From Podochytrium sp. JEL0797 (lineage: Eukaryota > Chytridiomycota > Chytridiomycetes > Chytridiales > Chytriomycetaceae), in NCBI GenBank assembly GCA_027596195.1, contig JADGJG010000698.1, forward strand, positions 1 to 14,036: a stretch of DNA of 14,036 nt. The letters are read 5' to 3'. Positions 1 through 7,775 of the stretch are shown piece after piece (the first letter of the stretch is position 1; each line of letters opens with the position of its first letter). Below the pieces are notes generated by a model. The model had not been told where the DNA came from and searched no databases. It saw only the letters and a program-made list of their open reading frames with translations. Position numbers and translations under genes: made by a program.

Positions 1-603
1 AATAGTTTGTAAGTGTGAGTGTACTGTTTGCGCATGGCAGTGAGTGATGGGAGTGTGCGAGCCATTGCGTGTGGTTGAGTCCTTGGCAAGAAAAAAAAAA
101 AAAATCGCAGGCCCTTTCGTGCTGTCGATTTCAAATCAAGGTTCGAAACTGAAAATCTCAGTAGTGAAAAGCAACGCGTCTATTATTTTGATTGACGCTT
201 TCGGCGGCACGTTGAGTTGAGCATTTCCATTTATACAATAAAGGATTTCGTCACGAGGTTCTCTAAAATCGACGTCAAAAGGTCATTTGTGCTCGTTTGT
301 GTTGAAGAAAGTCTCTCTGAGTTGCACACGGCTTCCACCATTGTGGAGCCCGGCGTTTGGGGTTCTTGTCGCTATTGCCTCGTGTTTCTTTTTCTTTTTC
401 CTTGTCACTCTTGACGGCCATGTTGCTTGTTGCCTTGCGAGGCTATTTCAATTGACATGTTTTCGTGAGGTTTTTGGCGCTTTGGAAACACGAAAACAAA
501 AGATTGTTCTCCAAACATCGGGGGCTCGACCACCGAAGCGGAAGCGCTATGGGGTGATTTACGGTCCGCTTCACACGCGGTACTCGAGTGCCTCCATAGT
601 CAG

Positions 604-622
604 CCAATGCCTCTGGCATTGG
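604..622. repeat. Perfect 8-bp inverted repeat (hairpin)
   Basis: CCAATGCC (604-611) and GGCATTGG (615-622) are exact reverse complements around a 3-base TCT loop. One G-T pair and one A-T pair extend the stem outward to 10 pairs. The function is unknown. It may be a chance palindrome or a structured transcript element. Confidence 0.55.
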
Positions 623-1104
623 TTTGTTGCTGGATGCTCTGTGGCACGTGTCGGCTCGCTCATGACTCGGATCTGGCTGTAAGATGCGTGGAATCAGGTA
701 ATAATACTTTTATTACACTCTGGATCTTGGATTGTCGGCGTTGAGTTGTGTGCCCGCGCGGGAGGGGGGAGGGGGGTTCATTTCGTCTTCTGGATCCAAT
801 ACCGCTATGCTGCGATGACCACGACTGGTGGACTTGGAGGGACTCGTGACGAACACGTCTGGAGCGTTCTCGCCGCGTTCGTCGTGAGTAAAAGAAGCGA
901 CAGCAATGTTCTTCTTTGAAACCGAGACACAAACTCTCTCATTTCTTATCCTGCTTCCCAATGTGATTGTGTAAATAAATGTTGCCGTTTTAATCTTTTT
1001 GCTCGCGGGAAGGGAACTGTTGCGAGGTTAGCTGCTGTGTGCTGAAGCTTTGGAGTCGAGCGAAATCTAGTTGGATTAGATTTCGCGAGGTGTTGGTGTT
1101 TTGA

Positions 1105-1451
1105 GGAGAAAATTGTCCAAGTTTTATTCATGTGGCGAAGTTTGCCAAAAAGAGTCGAGACGAAAAAGCACAAGTCCTGTCGACTCTCAACAGGAACCAA
1201 CAATCGGACAGGGAAATTGTCTCTCTTCACCTTCCGCCAAGTCAAAATTCACGCGTTTCACGATGGGAATGTCCAATTCACGTGATACCCTGGTCTTCCT
1301 TTGATGAGTTTCTTTTGGCAATAGAGGCCTTCTTCATCCAGGAGATACAATCGAAAAGGTTGTAGATCACTTTCTCGAACGAAGGAAGGAAGCTTTGAAA
1401 GACTCAAATTTCTCTCCTTCAGTGGGTGATGAAGGCCCCTGGCCAAAATAG
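1105..1451 (+). other. Possible gene remnant in two overlapping frames
   Basis: Two overlapping plus-strand frames read as protein-like hydrophilic sequence. The first runs from 1105 to a TAG at 1363-1365 (86 codons, no ATG near its start). It includes KKSRDEKAQVL, then SDREIVSLHL and NSRVSRWE, a pattern loosely recalling the helix-turn-helix of transposase-like proteins. The second, shifted frame is open from 1308 to a TAG at 1449-1451. It reads HPGDTIEKVVDHFLERRKEA and ends SVGDEGPWPK. One reading is a broken gene with a frameshift near 1340-1360. Chance is a real alternative, because the frames are short and I recognise no family. The weak transposase resemblance is a guess. Confidence 0.2.
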
Positions 1452-1556
1452 AAAATAAATGAAAGCAAAACGACAATATATTTGCTGAATGGATGCAAAG
1501 ACTCTACTACAAAAGCTAAATGGAATACGCAACGCAAAGAACAAAGAGAGAGGCCC

Positions 1557-2319
1557 TTATTTGGCGGCAGCCGCAACGCTCACAACCTCAGCCTCCGCTT
1601 CGGCAGACGTCACGGTGCTTCCACCCTTGATCTTCTCAAGGACCGGGGACGCAATGGCGTTGAGCTGCTCAATCACCGAGTGGACCTGGGGGATGGACGT
1701 GACGTACTCGACGGTGCCGTTGACCTTGGCGACAACGTAACCAGTGGTGGCGCTGACTTGCTCTTTGGTGAGCTCAATGTTGTCGGTGACGATCTCGTAG
1801 GTGCGCTCGGATGTGTGGATGACGTAGGCGGGGACGTAGGGGGCGAGAGCGGCCTTGGGGTCCTATAAGAGGTGATCACACGGGTAAATGAGAAGATCTC
1901 GAGCACCAATTACGAAAACACAAACCTGGCGCACAGACTGGGCATTCGCGAGAGTGTCGCTGATCAAGGTCTTGACGGGACCCGGGGTGTAGGCCGTGAT
2001 GGTGGTGGTGGTGGCAGTGACGGCCCAGGTTGCGGTCTGCGTGGCCTGGGAGTAGGCGGCGGAGGCGGCGTCCTTGGCCTGCGCGTGCAGAGAAGCCGCG
2101 TTGGCAACGAGAGTCTCCTTGACACCGCTGGCGTAAGCGACGGCGGCAGCGCCCTGCGTGGTGAGCGTGTCCTGGAGCTGGGCAGCAGCGTCCTTGGCGG
2201 TCTGGGGGACGTACGGGTCAACGGCCTAGGAGGGTGTGAGTGTGTATTCAAGAAGAGAACAGCGAGCAAGGGGGACTTACAGCGAGGGCAGATTGAGCAG
2301 CAGAGTTGACGGTGTCCAT
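1557..2319 (-). CDS. Ala/Thr/Val-rich amphipathic protein, copy 1
   Basis: Three exons on the minus strand: 2319-2281, 2225-1926 and 1862-1557. The introns (55 and 63 bases) have GT-AG ends and both fall in phase 0. The product is 214 residues. It starts MDTVNSAAQSALA and ends in a short Glu/Ala-rich tail. The middle is rich in Ala, Thr and Val with no charged core, including TWAVTATTTITAYTPGPVK. The motif PYVP occurs twice (residues 17-20 and 121-124). The most conserved block is HTSERTYEIVTDNIELTKEQ through a TSIPQVHSVIEQLNAI stretch. There is no signal peptide and no long uniform membrane helix. I do not firmly recognise the family. The amphipathic, Ala/Val-rich composition and the terminal block recall lipid-droplet coat proteins (perilipin or plant REF/SRPP), but this is inference. 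A tandem paralogue lies at 3835-2972. A TATA-like box sits 56 bases upstream of the ATG. Confidence 0.85.
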
Positions 2320-2374
2320 TTCGGTTTAAGGGGGGCTTTTTTGATGGAGAAAATCAGGGGAATGCGCGCGTCAC

Positions 2375-2382
2375 TTTTTATA
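2375..2382 (-). promoter_or_regulatory. TATA-like box of copy 1
   Basis: On the minus strand the sequence reads TATAAAAA, ending 56 bases upstream of the ATG at 2319. The galactokinase gene has a similar box at nearly the same distance from its ATG (58 bases), which supports both. The second tandem copy has no equivalent box. Confidence 0.5.
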
Positions 2383-2458
2383 CTTTTTTTTGGCGAAAAG
2401 CACATGGGTCAAAATTAACGAGGAAAAGTCGAGAAGGAACGAGGGGTGAAAGCGAATC

Positions 2459-2532
2459 GGCATCCCCTATCGCATCCGCCGTGGTGAAGCCACTGCGGTC
2501 ACGTATCCCCGTCACAAAAAAGCAGTTCCGAT
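2459..2532 (-). repeat. Diverged 74-bp direct repeat, copy A
   Basis: This block aligns without gaps to 2748-2821, with 55 of 74 positions the same by my count. It lies 140-213 bases upstream of the ATG at 2319. On the minus strand it begins ATCGGAACTGC and ends GGGGATGCC, and a central GGCTTCACCAC is identical in both copies. Read as codons, its core gives SGFTTADAIGDA. It lies in a 79-codon open frame (2614-2378, stop included). That frame runs into the TATA-like box of the neighbouring gene, so I do not call it a gene. Confidence 0.65.
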
Positions 2533-2660
2533 TACACATTTTTAGGCCCCGTTCGGCCCCGATTTTTTTGGCAGATAACCGTACTGTACAGATTCCGCGG
2601 TTTTGAATTTTCATATTGAGAAAAGCATTATTTAAAGAAAAATAATTGACAATCTATCCC

Positions 2661-2677
2661 TATATATATATATATAT
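2661..2677. repeat. (TA)n microsatellite
   Basis: Eight and a half TA units lie between the two amphipathic-protein genes, within an AT-rich stretch (about 2615-2690). No coding content is seen there. Confidence 0.8.
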
Positions 2678-2702
2678 TAAAAGACTTAAAACGGGGCGAC
2701 CC

Positions 2703-2738
2703 CAAGCCAAATCAATGAGTCAAATCGGCCTCAGCAGC
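2703..2738 (-). pseudogene. Relic of a third amphipathic-protein 3' end
   Basis: This 36-base segment matches the stop-codon region of the second tandem gene (2963-3007) at 32 of 36 aligned positions, after one 9-base gap. The gap is a multiple of three, so the frame is kept. The relic reads AAEADLTH and then TGA (2714-2712), where the intact gene reads AAEAEAEVLAQ and then TGA. Similarity continues past the stop codon into untranslated sequence, which argues against chance. Upstream on the same strand lies the 74-bp repeat copy B, whose frame continues into this relic but contains a TAA. No complete gene remains. Confidence 0.55.
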
Positions 2739-2747
2739 ACCTGTTAT

Positions 2748-2821
2748 GGCATCCCCTGCAGCATCATCTGTGGTGAAGCCGCTTTAGGCGCGAGTGCCAA
2801 TCACACAAATGCAGTTCCGAT
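2748..2821 (-). repeat. Diverged 74-bp direct repeat, copy B
   Basis: This block aligns gap-free with 2459-2532 (about 74 percent identity). In the frame of the adjacent relic it reads SGFTTDDAAGDA, compared with SGFTTADAIGDA in copy A. Of the five codons that differ in this core, three changes are synonymous. That hints that the repeat was once coding sequence, although copy B carries a TAA just before the core. Confidence 0.65.
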
Positions 2822-2971
2822 AATACGCGTCTTTGAGTTTTCGGGCTCTCTTTTTTGCACAATCAAATGAGGAAGGAGAAACCGATTCAAAACAAATAAG
2901 GATCTATTACTCCCCCAAGATATAAGGATAAAGACGAATAAGAAACAACAGGGGACAAAGTACAAGCAAAA

Positions 2972-3835
2972 TCACTGAGCCAAGACCTCCGCCTCGGCCT
3001 CAGCAGCGCTGACTTCCGACTTTCCTCCCATCTTGATCTTCTCGAGCACAGGTGCAGCAATGGCATTCAACTGCTCAATCACAGAGTGGACTTGGGGGAT
3101 CGATGTGACGTACTCGATCGACCCGTTGACGCGGCTCACAATGTAACCCGTCGTGGCGTTGACTTGCTCCTTGGTCTGCTCAATGTTCTCGGTGACAATC
3201 TCAAACGTGCGTTCGGAAGTGTGGACAACTACGAGATCGTAAGAAAAACAAATAAATTAACGCCGCCAGTAACCCAGAAACAAGCATTTTTATCATCACT
3301 CACCAAAAGCAGGCACATACGGCTTCAACACTCCAACAGGGTCCCTTCTCACGGCCTGCGCATTCTCCAAGGTCTCCTTCAACAGCTTCTGGACGGGACC
3401 CGGCGTGTAAGCGGTGATGGTAGTGGTAGCACCCGTGATGGCCCAGGTGGCCGTGCCGACCGCGTAGTTGCGGTACGACTGCGCCGACTCGAAGGCCATG
3501 GTCTTGGCGGTGGTGGCCGTGTTTTGCGCGAGGATCGTGGCGTCAGAGACGACGCTTTGGACCGTGGGGAGGACGCCGTCCGCGAGGAGGGACGTCTTGA
3601 CGCCGGAGGCGTACGTGAGGGTTGGGGAGACAATGTTCTCCTTGATCTGCGTGGGGACGTACGGCTCGACGACCTGGAAGGGCGGGGAGTGTGGTGAGTT
3701 TGGGGGTTGTGGGGAAGGAAGGGGATCGGGTAGGATCCTCGGCAAGTTGGAAAAAGGGGAAATGGAATGCACCTTGTATCCCTTCTCGGCGATGGCTTGA
3801 GCCTGGTTGATGGTGGTTTCGAAAGTGGTCGCCAT
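2972..3835 (-). CDS. Ala/Thr/Val-rich amphipathic protein, copy 2
   Basis: Three exons on the minus strand: 3835-3773, 3673-3304 and 3228-2972. The introns are 99 and 75 bases (GT-AG; phases 0 and 1). The product is 229 residues and starts MATTFETTINQAQAIAEKGY. It is clearly a paralogue of the gene at 2319-1557. Shared blocks include the PYVP motif (residues 25-28 and 139-142), ATWAITGATTTITAYTPGPV, HTSERTFEIVTENIEQTKEQ and TSIPQVHSVIEQLNAIA. Intron 1 falls at the same place in both genes, just before the first PYVP. Intron 2 is 40 bases further downstream than in copy 1. No signal peptide or clear membrane helix is seen. A lipid-droplet or other lipid-surface role is only a suggestion from composition. 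No TATA box is visible upstream, so control may differ from copy 1. Confidence 0.85.
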
Positions 3836-4221
3836 TGGTTGGTTGTTTTCGGAGGATTCTTGCGCTTGATTTTTTTTGTGACCGTCGCGAAAAGGAACGG
3901 ACCCGCGCACATGGGTCCAAGGACGAAAAACAAACAAGCAGTTTTTGAGTGAAGTGATAACACTTTAGAAAGGAATTCCATTTCGAGATTCATTATCACA
4001 ACGCGTTTACAGAGTTGATTGGGAGTCAACAATACAGTCGGCGAGATCGCTTTTTTTGTTTCACAACATCACAACACAGTTAGAAATAAACTGTTTAATC
4101 TAATGAATTACTAAAGCAAAAGGACACGAGAAGAAAAGTCCCCACGCGCCTTGAAAAAAACAACAACCAGAACACTCCAACAACAAAAGAAGAAAACGTG
4201 CATCCCCCCCCCGCATCCGCT
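3836..4221. other. Intergenic: copy 2 promoter side and exchanger 3' flank
   Basis: This holds the 5' flank of the gene starting at 3835 and the 3' flank of the exchanger ending at 4222. I see a C-rich run near 4203-4212 and a small inverted repeat (GTTGA with TCAAC, about 4014-4030). There is no gene, no AATAAA on the minus strand and no TATA box. Confidence 0.6.
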
Positions 4222-4563
4222 CTACTCTATTTCAAACTTATCCTTGTCAATCACGGCACTCTTCTCCACCATAGACTTGATCCCACTCTCGCCCAAATCC
4301 CCGTCCAAAACTTCAACACTCTTCTTGCGCAACGAGCGGTACGACCCAGACAGGCGCGTGCTTGCGACGGATTTTCGCTTCGCGGGAGTCTCGAGTTCCG
4401 CTGGAAGCGTGGCTTTTGGGAACAGGGACTTGGGAACGAACGTGTCAACGGTTTCGTTGGTGAAGTGGGGGCGGATGTAGCTGTGAGAGCGGAGAATCGT
4501 TGTTTTTTTGATTAGAATTATTCTTTGAAAGCAGCATGTCTGGGAGAATGAGAGGGAGGGGGG

Positions 4564-4601
<38 letters not shown>

Positions 4602-6484
4602 TAAAAAAGAGAGTAAAGAAATCAAAACTCACGTGGCATCGAAATTCTGCAACCAAACAAACACCGACTTATTCTCCGCATTCTTGACAAACTCCTCATC
4701 ATCTTCCTCCTGATCCACCTCCTCCCCACCCTCTCCACCACCTTCCTCCAACTCCCCATGCCCCCCCTCCCCCTCCGCCTCACTCACCCCCAACCACACC
4801 AACATGTACGGCGTCAATCCACCAATCACCAACACCGTCAAAACCACCACCATGACGGTCGTGCCAAAAATACTCGCCTTCACGTCGTCGTCAAAGGTGG
4901 GGTGTTCGAGGAAGGTTACACCGAGGGCGAACGCGACGGCGCCGCGGAGACCAGAGAACCAGATAAGGGTTTGTTGGTTCAAAGGGATTGGGGTCGCGTT
5001 GTCCTTTTGGTGGCGGATGAGGAGGTTTTTGATGCCGAGGATGATGAAGACGTGGGTTCTGGAGACGAGGATGGCCATCTTGATATTTTTTTTGGGATAA
5101 GCAACACGGAAGAGAGAAAGGGGGAAGTGTTTGGGACGAATAAAATATATGCCGGCCCTCACCACAGCGAACGAGATCATGAGTGGGTCGTAGACAGCCT
5201 TGGAACCAAACGACAAAAGCCCGAGGCCGAGATACAAGAAAATAAACGTCTCGCACATGAAGGCCAATAAGCGCAAAGTGACCTGAAAAGAGAGAGAGAG
5301 AGATGATCGTCATCAATGTTAGAACAGAAAGGAGAAAGAAAAAAGAGAACAAAAAAAAGAGATTTACCTTGGAAGCCCTTCTCGCCTCCTCACTCAAATT
5401 CCCAGCCGCATAATGCGCCATGGCAATCCCACAAAAGAAAATACTAATAATCCCCGTCAACTCCATCACATCCGCCAACAAGTAACTAATATACGCAAAC
5501 ACAATCAACATTGTCATTTCATACACACTCCCTTCCTCCATCTTGAAATGCTTGGTAATCTTTGCAAAAATGAGAGCCACCGTGATCCCGAGCAGGAACG
5601 ACCCGATGAATACTGCCGCACTCGCGAATACGGAGGTGATGAAGGGTCCGATTCCGAGCTTCATCTTGGGGTCCGCGAGACCAGTGAAGAACCTGTACAA
5701 GATGATGGCCACGGCATCATTGAGTGCGCTTTCTCCGAAAATGAGCATGTACAAGCGTCTGTCGACCGTTGGGGGCAGCAGCGACAGCACCGTGACTGGA
5801 TCCGTGGAAGAGATGAGGGATCCGAATACCAGGGATTCGACAAACGACCAAGGGTACACGAATTGAGAAAAGAAGTACATGATGCAGGAGCATATGAAGG
5901 TGGAGTAGAGGGCGCCGCAGAAGGCGAGGGACAGGATTGTGAGGATATTGGAGAAGAAGGAGACGCGTTGGAGCGTGTATCCTCCCTAAGTATAATTTTT
6001 GTTTTTTTAGGTTAGTGTAAACATATTGCGATTAGTACGATTTTTTCAGAGAGAGCAGATGATATTCTCAACTCGTCGTTACCTCAAAAATGATGGGCGG
6101 GAGAAGAACCATATAAAAAAAGTTGCTGTCCAATTGAATATCCGCGTTTGTGGCATCATAGTTTAGTGTTGTCCAAGCCATAGCAACCACAAGACCTTTA
6201 CAAAAAAAACGAGACGCGTGTTTGAGAATCTCAGACCGTCCAAAAAGAAAAAATATATTCCACTCACCCAACAGAATCGTGACGGCCGTCTCACTCAGAT
6301 AATGAAACTTGATCCTGTGCAAGAACCCGTTGATGTTCATGGACACCAAGATGAGCGAGAGCATCAGCAGCGCGCGGACAAAGAGGGCATGTTCGGCCGG
6401 GTGGACAAACTGGTCCGTGATTGTCGCGTTGAGAGACGAGTTGGTCGACGCGTTGGGGTCGAGGGGGGTGTGGATCACAGTCAT
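4222..6484 (-). CDS. NHX1/NHE6-like Na+(K+)/H+ exchanger
   Basis: Six exons on the minus strand: 6484-6268, 6195-6083, 5985-5368, 5282-5163, 5078-4633 and 4480-4222. All introns are GT-AG (72, 97, 85, 84 and 152 bases). The product is 590 residues, the usual length for this family. It is a multi-pass CPA1 antiporter that exchanges monovalent cations for protons. Visible family motifs are LLPPIIFEGGYTL (103-115), SSTDPVT (169-175), FGESALNDAV (193-202, with the Asn-Asp ion-binding pair N199/D200), ETFIFLYLG (about 327-335) and FSGLRGAVAF (397-406). The N-terminus has three N-X-S/T sites. After the last helix there is a Glu/Gly-rich acidic segment (456-485), then FDATYIRPHFT, a short motif common in endosomal NHX proteins. 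An endosomal or vacuolar location is therefore likely but inferred. Intron 4 is a multiple of three without a stop. Intron 5 carries a long CT tract on the sense strand. Confidence 0.93.
4567..4597. repeat. (AG)n microsatellite in exchanger intron 5
   Basis: About 15.5 AG units. On the sense (minus) strand this is a CT tract within intron 5 (4632-4481), roughly 85-115 bases before the acceptor used at 4481. An AG nearer the tract (CTCCCAG, about 4540) could serve as an alternative acceptor, but it would lose the conserved TYIRPHFT join. Confidence 0.9.
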
Positions 6485-6866
6485 CTTGATTGTACAAGAC
6501 GATCACGCTTTTGACTGTGTTGCTTTCCTTGGGGGATGTTTTCTGTTGCGGAAAAGAATGAGATTTACAAAATTCAGCCTGCGAAAATGGAGAGATCGAC
6601 ACTTTTTTTCTTTTTCTCTCCTTTTCTTTTCCGAATTATTCAAAAGTGCCGAAATATTACTTGCAACGACCCCGCACGCGTGGACTGACGGCAAACTTGT
6701 TTCGCTTCTTTCCGCGCCACTCGATTCACTTTTCGCTCATTTTAAAAATGAGTGAATTTTACTTAAAATACGCAAGAAAAAAGCGAGAAAGGAGAATATA
6801 AACACGCAACAAGGAGCAACAAAGGCAGGCGCAGCACCAAAAAAAAAAGCAACAGTCAACAACTCT
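6485..6866. other. Intergenic: exchanger promoter side, with a short palindrome
   Basis: This is the 5' flank of the exchanger and the 3' flank of the acidic-tail gene ending at 6867. It contains a near-perfect palindrome, CTCATTTTAAAAATGAG (6736-6752), about 250 bases upstream of the exchanger ATG. It also has pyrimidine-rich runs near 6600-6640. No gene or TATA box is recognised. Confidence 0.55.
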
Positions 6867-7670
6867 TCAGCAAAACAATCCAACTCCAACCACTCCCAAC
6901 ACAGCCCCCGTCACCATCGAGCCCACGGTCCACGCCACAGTCTGGACCAACCCTCCATTTGTTTTGACTTTCTTGGTCTCCACCGCTTCCTTACCCACGT
7001 CAGTTTGAACACCCGAATCCGCGTCCTCTCTCTTGCGCTTTTGCGCCCCCAACACCTCGTCATCGATTGACTCTTGGAGGTCGGCGACTGCGACGCAAGG
7101 TTCAGCAATCAGAGGGGCGTCCCCGGCGTTGCAGGCATCCGCAACATCTAGCACGGCCTCCTCCTCGTCAACGTGGTTGTCCTCAACCTCATCAACAAGA
7201 ATCTCCTCCTCGGCAACATTGTTGTCCTCCTCGTCACCGTGGTCGTCTTCCACGTCACCGTTGCTGTCCCCATCAACATCAATAACAGGTTCATACTTGT
7301 TGTCGCCGAATTCATTGATCGGTGTGGGGGAAGGGTCTTGGGGTGGCGCAGTTTCATGAGCCGCCTGAGGAGTCACACCACCCGGGCCACCGCTGCCACT
7401 GCCGAGCCACTCCTCACGCAGACTGGCCAACATGGCGATTCTGGTTCCGGGAAACTCTTCATCATCATCGTCACTCTCTTGATCCTGCTGCTGCTGCGCG
7501 GCGATCTGAAACGATTTGGAAGTGCCACTGTTGCGAGTGGGGTTCGTTTGGAAGAGGCGTTTGTCGTGCGTGTTGCAGTAGAAGGAGGTGGAGGCAGCGG
7601 GGGGTGTCGGGCGAAGGGGTTCGTTGGTGGCTTCACGGTTTGACATTGCGGAAGGACCAGAAAAAATCAT
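6867..7670 (-). CDS. Acidic protein with Gly-rich hydrophobic C-tail, copy A
   Basis: A single exon of 267 residues. I do not recognise a family. The N-terminal half is low-complexity, with a QQQQDQESDDDDEE tract (59-72) and a long Asp/Glu/Val-rich part (120-175). A basic KRKR (211-214) and KKVK (233-236) precede a hydrophobic C-terminal segment (241-267). That segment ends GAVLGVVGVGLFC, with closely spaced glycines and a Cys as the last residue. This layout resembles a tail-anchored protein, cytosolic or nucleoplasmic with a C-terminal membrane segment. The basic clusters could be nuclear import signals. Both ideas are inferred. The neighbour at 8810-7776 has nearly the same tail. A second ATG at 7646 (MSNREATNEP) may be the true start, because a TATA-like TATAAAA lies directly against the first ATG. 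Confidence 0.75.
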   Translation of the reverse strand: MIFSGPSAMSNREATNEPLRPTPPAASTSFYCNTHDKRLFQTNPTRNSGTSKSFQIAAQQQQDQESDDDDEEFPGTRIAMLASLREEWLGSGSGGPGGVTPQAAHETAPPQDPSPTPINEFGDNKYEPVIDVDGDSNGDVEDDHGDEEDNNVAEEEILVDEVEDNHVDEEEAVLDVADACNAGDAPLIAEPCVAVADLQESIDDEVLGAQKRKREDADSGVQTDVGKEAVETKKVKTNGGLVQTVAWTVGSMVTGAVLGVVGVGLFC

Positions 7671-7775
7671 TTTTTTATAAAAAAGGTGTATTTTTCATCC
7701 TAACAAAGGAGGTGAAGAAACAAGGAACGGAGGCGATGGGAGGAGACAGAAACAACAACCAAAGAAAGAAAAGAA

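Larger units (their letters stand above)
1..1556. other. Region without a supported gene
   Basis: I see no convincing gene in this stretch. It contains an A14 run (91-104), pyrimidine-rich DNA around 385-410, a perfect short hairpin (604-622), a second inverted repeat (535-541 with 566-572, 24-base loop), and a G-rich run at 760-776. Several open frames of 60-130 codons exist on both strands, but most begin at non-ATG codons and none resembles a family I know. The most protein-like stretch is 1105-1451 on the plus strand and is listed separately. The left part could also hold 5' parts of a gene that begins outside the window, or untranslated RNA; nothing seen decides this. Confidence 0.5.

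Noticed and set aside
69..155. A tRNA-like B box (GGTTCGAAAC near 139)
   Set aside because: The bases on either side cannot pair as a T stem, and no acceptor or anticodon arm can be drawn upstream.
287..682. A 131-codon plus-strand open frame
   Set aside because: It begins at a non-ATG codon, reads as Cys/Phe-rich low-quality protein and resembles no family. It is most likely chance.
713..961. An 82-codon minus-strand frame with an AATAAA-like end
   Set aside because: It has no ATG start, no recognised family and no convincing upstream exon. The hexamer alone is weak.
1872..2309. Long Gly-rich plus-strand frame opposite the amphipathic gene
   Set aside because: It is the antisense shadow of the GC-rich coding exon, which has clear splice sites and a conserved paralogue.
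2378..2614. A 78-residue minus-strand frame covering repeat copy A
   Set aside because: It runs into the TATA-like box of the next gene and is only partly shared with copy B. I treat it as a repeat, not a gene.
5079..5162. Reading through this segment as exchanger exon
   Set aside because: The insert breaks the conserved membrane domain and has good GTGAGG and AAG splice ends, so I treat it as an intron.
7173..7643. A 156-codon plus-strand frame with Val/Leu/Ile-rich runs
   Set aside because: It is the antisense of Asp/Glu-rich codons in the acidic gene, which gives artificial hydrophobic stretches.
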